From the NCBI GenBank assembly GCA_029934695.1, contig JAOZLU010000001.1:25132-43229 (forward strand): a stretch of 18,098 bases of DNA, written 5' to 3'. The notes under the pieces are model-generated. The model did no database searches. It was not told the DNA's origin and worked only from the letters and a program-made list of their open reading frames with translations. A program made the position numbers and the translations under genes. Shown in pieces: positions 15,548-18,098 of the stretch. The DNA is from Desulfobacterales bacterium. GTDB taxonomy: Bacteria > Desulfobacterota > Desulfobacteria > Desulfobacterales > 4be13. Within the stretch, counting starts at the first letter, position 1; each line of letters begins with the position of its first letter.

Positions 15548-16156
15548 TCAAATCCTATGGCTCAGAGATGCCATTGCCACCATGCTTTGTTTCAGTTCAA
15601 CCAGGTTTTTTTCCCATATTTTTATTTGCTTATTCAGCTTCCATGATCTTTTTCTATGCTGAGAACGAAATTTTTTCAAGTCGGCAAGTTCTTCTTCAGC
15701 CACATAAATGTCTTGTTCGACCTTGAGACGCTCATCTTTCAAATTCTGTTTTAATTTTTTCCGTTGCCGGGCTGCCAGCCTGGTTTGTCCGATCTGTTTT
15801 CTGATCTTGGCGACCATCTGTTTCAACTGGTTGTTACGTTTCTGAATTTCCCGGTTCATAGCAGAAGCATAGTCAATACGCGCCTGAAGGCTGTTCTCCC
15901 TGCCTTTCAGCATTGCTTTTTTACTATTGAGATGGCTTGCATAAGAATATCCGAGTGTCCCTCCGATGGCACCTCCGATAGCGGCACCACGCAAAGTGCC
16001 TTCGGTGTCCTTTCCAATAACCTGGCCGAGAATCCCGCCGAGAATCGCTCCGATTAATGCACCGCCGCCTGTTCCCTCAGCTTTTGTCTGCTGTTCTGTA
16101 GTGGCACATCCCACAGTGAAACAGAACAAAACAATGGAAATCACCAATTTCTTCAT
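15548..16156 (-). CDS. Glycine-zipper, coiled-coil outer-envelope lipoprotein
   Basis: ATG 16156 follows AAGGAGG with good spacing. The signal MKKLVISIVLFCFTVGC has a lipobox at TVGC, giving lipidated Cys17. Residues 28-72 are a glycine zipper, two hydrophobic stretches of small residues (GGGALIGAILGGILGQVIG and GAAIGGAIGGTLG) joined by KDTEGTLR, as in Gly-zipper/YMGG-like and SlyB-type outer-membrane lipoproteins. Residues 80-195 are a long Arg/Lys/Gln-rich helical region, probably a coiled coil. Such proteins insert into or span beside the outer membrane, and the coiled coil would reach into the periplasm. It is 17 nt downstream of the first gene of the set. A direct role with the transpeptidases is inference from position. 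Confidence 0.88.
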   Translation of the reverse strand: MKKLVISIVLFCFTVGCATTEQQTKAEGTGGGALIGAILGGILGQVIGKDTEGTLRGAAIGGAIGGTLGYSYASHLNSKKAMLKGRENSLQARIDYASAMNREIQKRNNQLKQMVAKIRKQIGQTRLAARQRKKLKQNLKDERLKVEQDIYVAEEELADLKKFRSQHRKRSWKLNKQIKIWEKNLVELKQSMVAMASLSHRI

Positions 16157-16173
16157 AATGTCCTCCTTAATGA

Positions 16174-16806
16174 TTAAAAATTAAATTTTTCCAAATCCTT
16201 CTGAACGGATATCACATTTAGTTTTTTATTTTTAAGATAGTCCTGATAATGCCTTTTTACCAGTTCTATGATATTAACTTTGTCCAAACGTCCCGCCTCA
16301 GCCATTTTATCTGTGTAATTGTCAAATTCCACAGAAACTGTTTTGGGATCTACCTCCGCCAACAATTTGATTATGCTTTCATAATCCGACAGCCCGATAC
16401 GGATATTCTGTTTTTTCTCTTTCAACTGCTTCACATATCTTTCTGTCAATTCTGTATCTTTCAATTGAACAGAAATTCCATGCCGTTTTTTGATGTGGGA
16501 TATTTCCAAAATATCCCTGCGAAGCAACAAAGCTTTTTCCGATGCACTCTGGATTAAACAGAAAACATATTTACTTATAATATCAACAGATTTTTCAACA
16601 GGCACTTCGGGCTTTTCAGATTCTTTATGGTTTTCCGTCAACGGCGGGAATTCATCATCAAGAGACGTGGAAGGGCGTCGTTCATAAGAGGCAATAATTG
16701 TCGCTTTTGCACGTCCGACATGACAGGTGAAATTCTCTGTATCAGCAGAGAACATATACAGCAGAATAAACAATGCAATGATGGTAAGCGTTCGGATATT
16801 CTTCAT
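16174..16806 (-). CDS. Small exported protein of unknown function
   Basis: ATG 16806 starts the first gene of the minus-strand set. The ribosome site is weak (GGAA, about 12 nt upstream). Residues 1-21 (MKNIRTLTIIALFILLYMF...) form a signal peptide or N-terminal anchor; no lipobox. A Pro/Glu-rich stretch (about 44-70) separates it from a mostly helical, Lys-rich domain (about 72-210) that I do not recognise. Cys28 and Cys83 are the only cysteines noticed. It is followed after 17 nt by the glycine-zipper lipoprotein, so the two are probably cotranscribed. Confidence 0.78.
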   Translation of the reverse strand: MKNIRTLTIIALFILLYMFSADTENFTCHVGRAKATIIASYERRPSTSLDDEFPPLTENHKESEKPEVPVEKSVDIISKYVFCLIQSASEKALLLRRDILEISHIKKRHGISVQLKDTELTERYVKQLKEKKQNIRIGLSDYESIIKLLAEVDPKTVSVEFDNYTDKMAEAGRLDKVNIIELVKRHYQDYLKNKKLNVISVQKDLEKFNF

Positions 16807-16879
16807 CGTTTACAGAGTTTCCATGTTCAGCAATGAATGAAATGCAGTTGAATGCCTGTGATTGCCATATTTTTAATGC

Positions 16880-16908
16880 CTAATATATCATTTTGCTTTT
16901 TATTGCAA
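16880..16908 (-). promoter_or_regulatory. Possible sigma70-type promoter upstream of the gene set
   Basis: On the minus strand TTGCAA (16908-16903), a 17-nt spacer and TATTAG (16885-16880) stand about 75 nt before the start at 16806. Each box matches four of six consensus positions. The surrounding 100 nt are strongly AT-rich, as expected for a promoter region. Found by eye only. Confidence 0.3.
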
Positions 16909-16980
16909 TAGCAAATCAAACCTTTTTCAGATCAATCGTGGAAAGAATAATATGGTCAATAATTCAAGTATTTTTACAGA

Positions 16981-17111
16981 CTCGTCATAAGTTCTCGTAA
17001 CACACTGGAATCATTAATAGCTGAAAAACGGTATGAAATGCTTATTATTAATTATTTCAGTAAGTTATCGGAATGCTTTTCAGAACTTCCAGAGAACTTA
17101 TGACTGACGAG
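16981..17111. repeat. Imperfect inverted repeat around a 95-bp AT-rich centre
   Basis: CTCGTCATAAGTTCTC (16981-16996) is repeated in reverse complement at 17092-17111, where an extra 4 bases split the arm (GAGAACTTATGACTGACGAG). I see no clear target duplication and no open frame inside. It could be a degraded non-autonomous element or a binding-site pair. It ends 15 bp before the target duplication of the next element. Confidence 0.5.
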
Positions 17112-17126
17112 CATAGAAAAAAATAA

Positions 17127-17134
17127 GAATTTAA
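17127..17134. repeat. Left target-site duplication GAATTTAA
   Basis: Eight bases directly outside the left terminal inverted repeat of the 17135-17462 element. They are identical to 17463-17470 on the other side, as expected from transposition into an AT-rich target. Confidence 0.75.
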
Positions 17135-17462
17135 CTGATTATAACGGATTTAGGGGAAGCTCCGATCCAAGCCCCGTAGGGGCGACATGTTTGTAGCACC
17201 GGCAGGTCCGAAGCCCGTCCAAGCCCCGCAGGGGCGACATGTTTGCAGCACCGGCAGGTCCGAAGCCCGTCCAAGCCCCGTAGGGGCGATATGTTTGCAG
17301 CACCGGCAGGTCCAAGCCAGTCCAAGCCCCGCAGGGGCGACATGTTTGCAGCACCGGCAGGTCCGAAGCCCGTCCAAGCCCCGTAGGGGCGATATGTTTG
17401 CAACTACAAATATGCCGCCCCTACGGGGCTTTACAGGCCTCCCCTAAATCCGTTATAATCAG
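17135..17462. mobile_element. MITE-like non-autonomous element with 23-bp terminal inverted repeats
   Basis: The ends 17135-17157 (beginning CTGATTATAACGG) and 17440-17462 are perfect 23-bp reverse complements, flanked by the 8-bp direct repeat GAATTTAA on both sides. The 328-bp element contains no transposase. Its interior is five direct repeats of about 52 bp plus one inverted copy of the repeat core near the right end. Open frames on both strands only read the repeats and are not genes. These are the hallmarks of a transposon-mobilised non-autonomous element; the helper transposase family cannot be named from the ends alone, though an 8-bp duplication excludes some IS families. Confidence 0.8.
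17171..17431 (+). repeat. Five ~52-bp tandem repeats plus an inverted core copy
   Basis: Units begin with the palindrome GCCCCGTAGGGGC or GCCCCGCAGGGGC at 17171, 17223, 17275, 17326 and 17378 (spacing 52, 52, 51, 52). Each continues with CGAYATGTTTGYA; the first four then carry GCACCGGCAGGTCC. The last unit is cut short and is followed by an inverted core at 17415-17431 (GCCGCCCCTACGGGGCT). Unit differences (CGTAGG/CGCAGG, GACATG/GATATG) alternate, suggesting unequal recombination or slippage. Confidence 0.88.
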
Positions 17463-17470
17463 GAATTTAA
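17463..17470. repeat. Right target-site duplication GAATTTAA
   Basis: Eight bases directly outside the right terminal inverted repeat, identical to 17127-17134. Confidence 0.75.
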
Positions 17471-17781
17471 CTATTCAAGTTGATTAAGAGCTAACACTTT
17501 TATAAGGTCAGCTCAAAATTTTTTGTCAGTTTATTATTCATTATTATGGAGAGTTGGCAGTAAAAATGCGGAACAAAGATATATCGGCACGTTTTTGCAT
17601 TTCCTTGAAGACTTCCATACTCGTTTTGCTGAGAACGGTGCCGTTTACGGCAAATGGTATTCACGCATTCTCAGACGCAGAGAGTCCTGATGCTGCAAAG
17701 CAGTTTTCAGACTGCTTTCCGATGTCTGCCCAGTATGATTCCGCCTCAGAATATTCTGCGTCTCTGTGTTCTCTGTGTCTT

Positions 17782-17857
17782 TGTGTGAAATATGGCAGTG
17801 AGAAGACTGCGTAAAATTATTTTGTGCGTAATTCACTGGAAACAATTTGCAAAATTG
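17782..17857 (+). repeat. 76-bp direct repeat, copy 1
   Basis: Begins TGTGTGAAATATGGCAGTGA and ends AACAATTTGCAAAATTG. It differs from copy 2 at only three positions that I count, all in the first third. Confidence 0.85.
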
Positions 17858-17895
17858 TTTTACAACGTGGGAAAGTATCCGGATTGATGAAAGTC

Positions 17896-17971
17896 TGTGT
17901 GAAATGTGGCAGTGAGAAGGCTGTGTAAAATTATTTTGTGCGTAATTCACTGGAAACAATTTGCAAAATTG
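17896..17971 (+). repeat. 76-bp direct repeat, copy 2
   Basis: Begins TGTGTGAAATGTGGCAGTGA, 114 bp after copy 1. The 38-bp segment between the copies is unrelated to them. Because 114 is a multiple of three, a minus-strand open frame shows a matching protein repeat, which is a by-product. Confidence 0.85.
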
Positions 17972-18013
17972 GATTCATCACTGATTATGGAGCTGGTTTG
18001 CACCCCCTTTTGC

Positions 18014-18038
18014 CGGACGGGGTTTGCAACCCCGTCCG
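18014..18038. repeat. Strong palindrome, 11-bp arms
   Basis: CGGACGGGGTT and AACCCCGTCCG surround a 3-base centre TGC. This is a REP-like hairpin with no adjacent T-run. Confidence 0.7.
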
Positions 18039-18070
18039 CAATGTTTGCCGATAGCTGACAATGAATGTTT

Positions 18071-18094
18071 CGGACAGGGGTTGCAAACTCCGTC
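18071..18094. repeat. Second, imperfect copy of the CGGAC...GTTTGCAA...GTC palindrome
   Basis: CGGACAGGGGTT and GCAAACTCCGTC form the same type of hairpin as 18014-18038, with mismatches, 57 bp further on. Two close copies in a spacer resemble a REP pair. Confidence 0.55.
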
Positions 18095-18098
18095 AGGC

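Larger units (their letters stand above)
17471..18098. other. Repeat-rich region without a convincing gene
   Basis: This end of the window holds a 76-bp direct repeat, two GC palindromes, a 7-bp stem at 17697-17718 (AAAGCAG/CTGCTTT) and the 12-bp palindrome CAGAATATTCTG near 17750. One plus-strand open frame (ATG at 17566, about 80 codons) ends inside the first copy of the direct repeat. It has only a distant GGAG and looks like chance reading of repeats. I see no RNA gene. Confidence 0.55.

Noticed and set aside
17131..17403. Overlapping minus- and plus-strand open frames of 71-90 codons with repeated phrases such as GPAGAANMSPLRGLD
   Set aside because: They only translate the ~52-bp DNA repeats; the period is not a multiple of three, and all frames stay open because the repeat lacks stops. 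No ribosome site.
17171..17431. CRISPR array, because of regularly spaced repeats
   Set aside because: The ~52-bp units are nearly identical along their whole length, so there are no unique spacers; the array lies inside terminal inverted repeats.
17554..17814. Plus-strand frame, 86 codons, ending at the first 76-bp repeat
   Set aside because: Begins at TTG or a poorly supported ATG, is composed of palindromes and dispersed repeats, and ends in a repeat; no protein family signal.
17645..17959. Minus-strand frame of 104 codons with an internal duplicated peptide
   Set aside because: The duplication is the 76-bp DNA repeat at a 114-bp distance; nothing suggests coding.

Overview
The window looks like a chromosomal piece of a Gram-negative bacterium. 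Every recognisable gene encodes an exported or envelope protein, several are lipoproteins that begin with a clear lipobox, and there is a MacB-type ABC transporter. Base composition is moderate, and the spacers hold several families of palindromic repeats. Together with Thr-rich linkers this reminds me of Desulfobacterota with repeat-rich genomes (Desulfonema-like), but no marker gene is present and the taxonomic guess is weak.

Layout. All ten credible genes lie on the minus strand, so transcription runs from about 16.9 kb down to 1. In transcription order they are: a small secreted protein of unknown function (16806-16174); a glycine-zipper coiled-coil lipoprotein (16156-15548); a second coiled-coil lipoprotein (15363-14935); a YkuD-type L,D-transpeptidase (14887-14093); a second L,D-transpeptidase carrying three C-terminal discoidin-like 'NADase-type glycan-binding' domains (13983-11863); a coiled-coil lipoprotein ending in a VanX-type D-Ala-D-Ala dipeptidase (11900-9681); a lipoprotein with an unknown N-terminal domain and an MpaA-like M14 carboxypeptidase (9531-7954); a MacB-like ABC transporter fusing ATPase and permease (7421-5121); a 906-residue secreted coiled-coil protein with a Thr-rich linker and a small C-terminal domain (5118-2398); and a large protein that leaves the window at its left edge (2386 to <1). 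The last one appears only as an open frame running off the end. It may begin with a strongly basic 59-residue tail before its hydrophobic segment.

How it may work together. The central genes could form an extracytoplasmic peptidoglycan-remodelling set: two L,D-transpeptidases, a D,D-dipeptidase and an amidase/carboxypeptidase that could trim stem peptides. Coiled-coil or glycine-zipper lipoproteins may tether them to the envelope. The MacB-like transporter and its two large exported neighbours form a tight sub-operon with gaps of 2 and 11 nt, and may be a separate unit. Function as one system is inference from co-orientation and spacing.

Non-coding regions. The 532-bp gap 7422-7953 holds a cluster of inverted repeats (core GAGTGCGAAAATT...AGCGAAGCGG). 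A further copy sits at 9641-9674, and possibly another at the left edge. The right end (16.8-18.1 kb) has no convincing gene. It holds a 328-bp MITE-like element (17135-17462) with 23-bp perfect terminal inverted repeats, an 8-bp target duplication and five internal ~52-bp tandem repeats, followed by a 76-bp direct repeat and two strong palindromes. No tRNA, rRNA, CRISPR array or transposase gene was seen.
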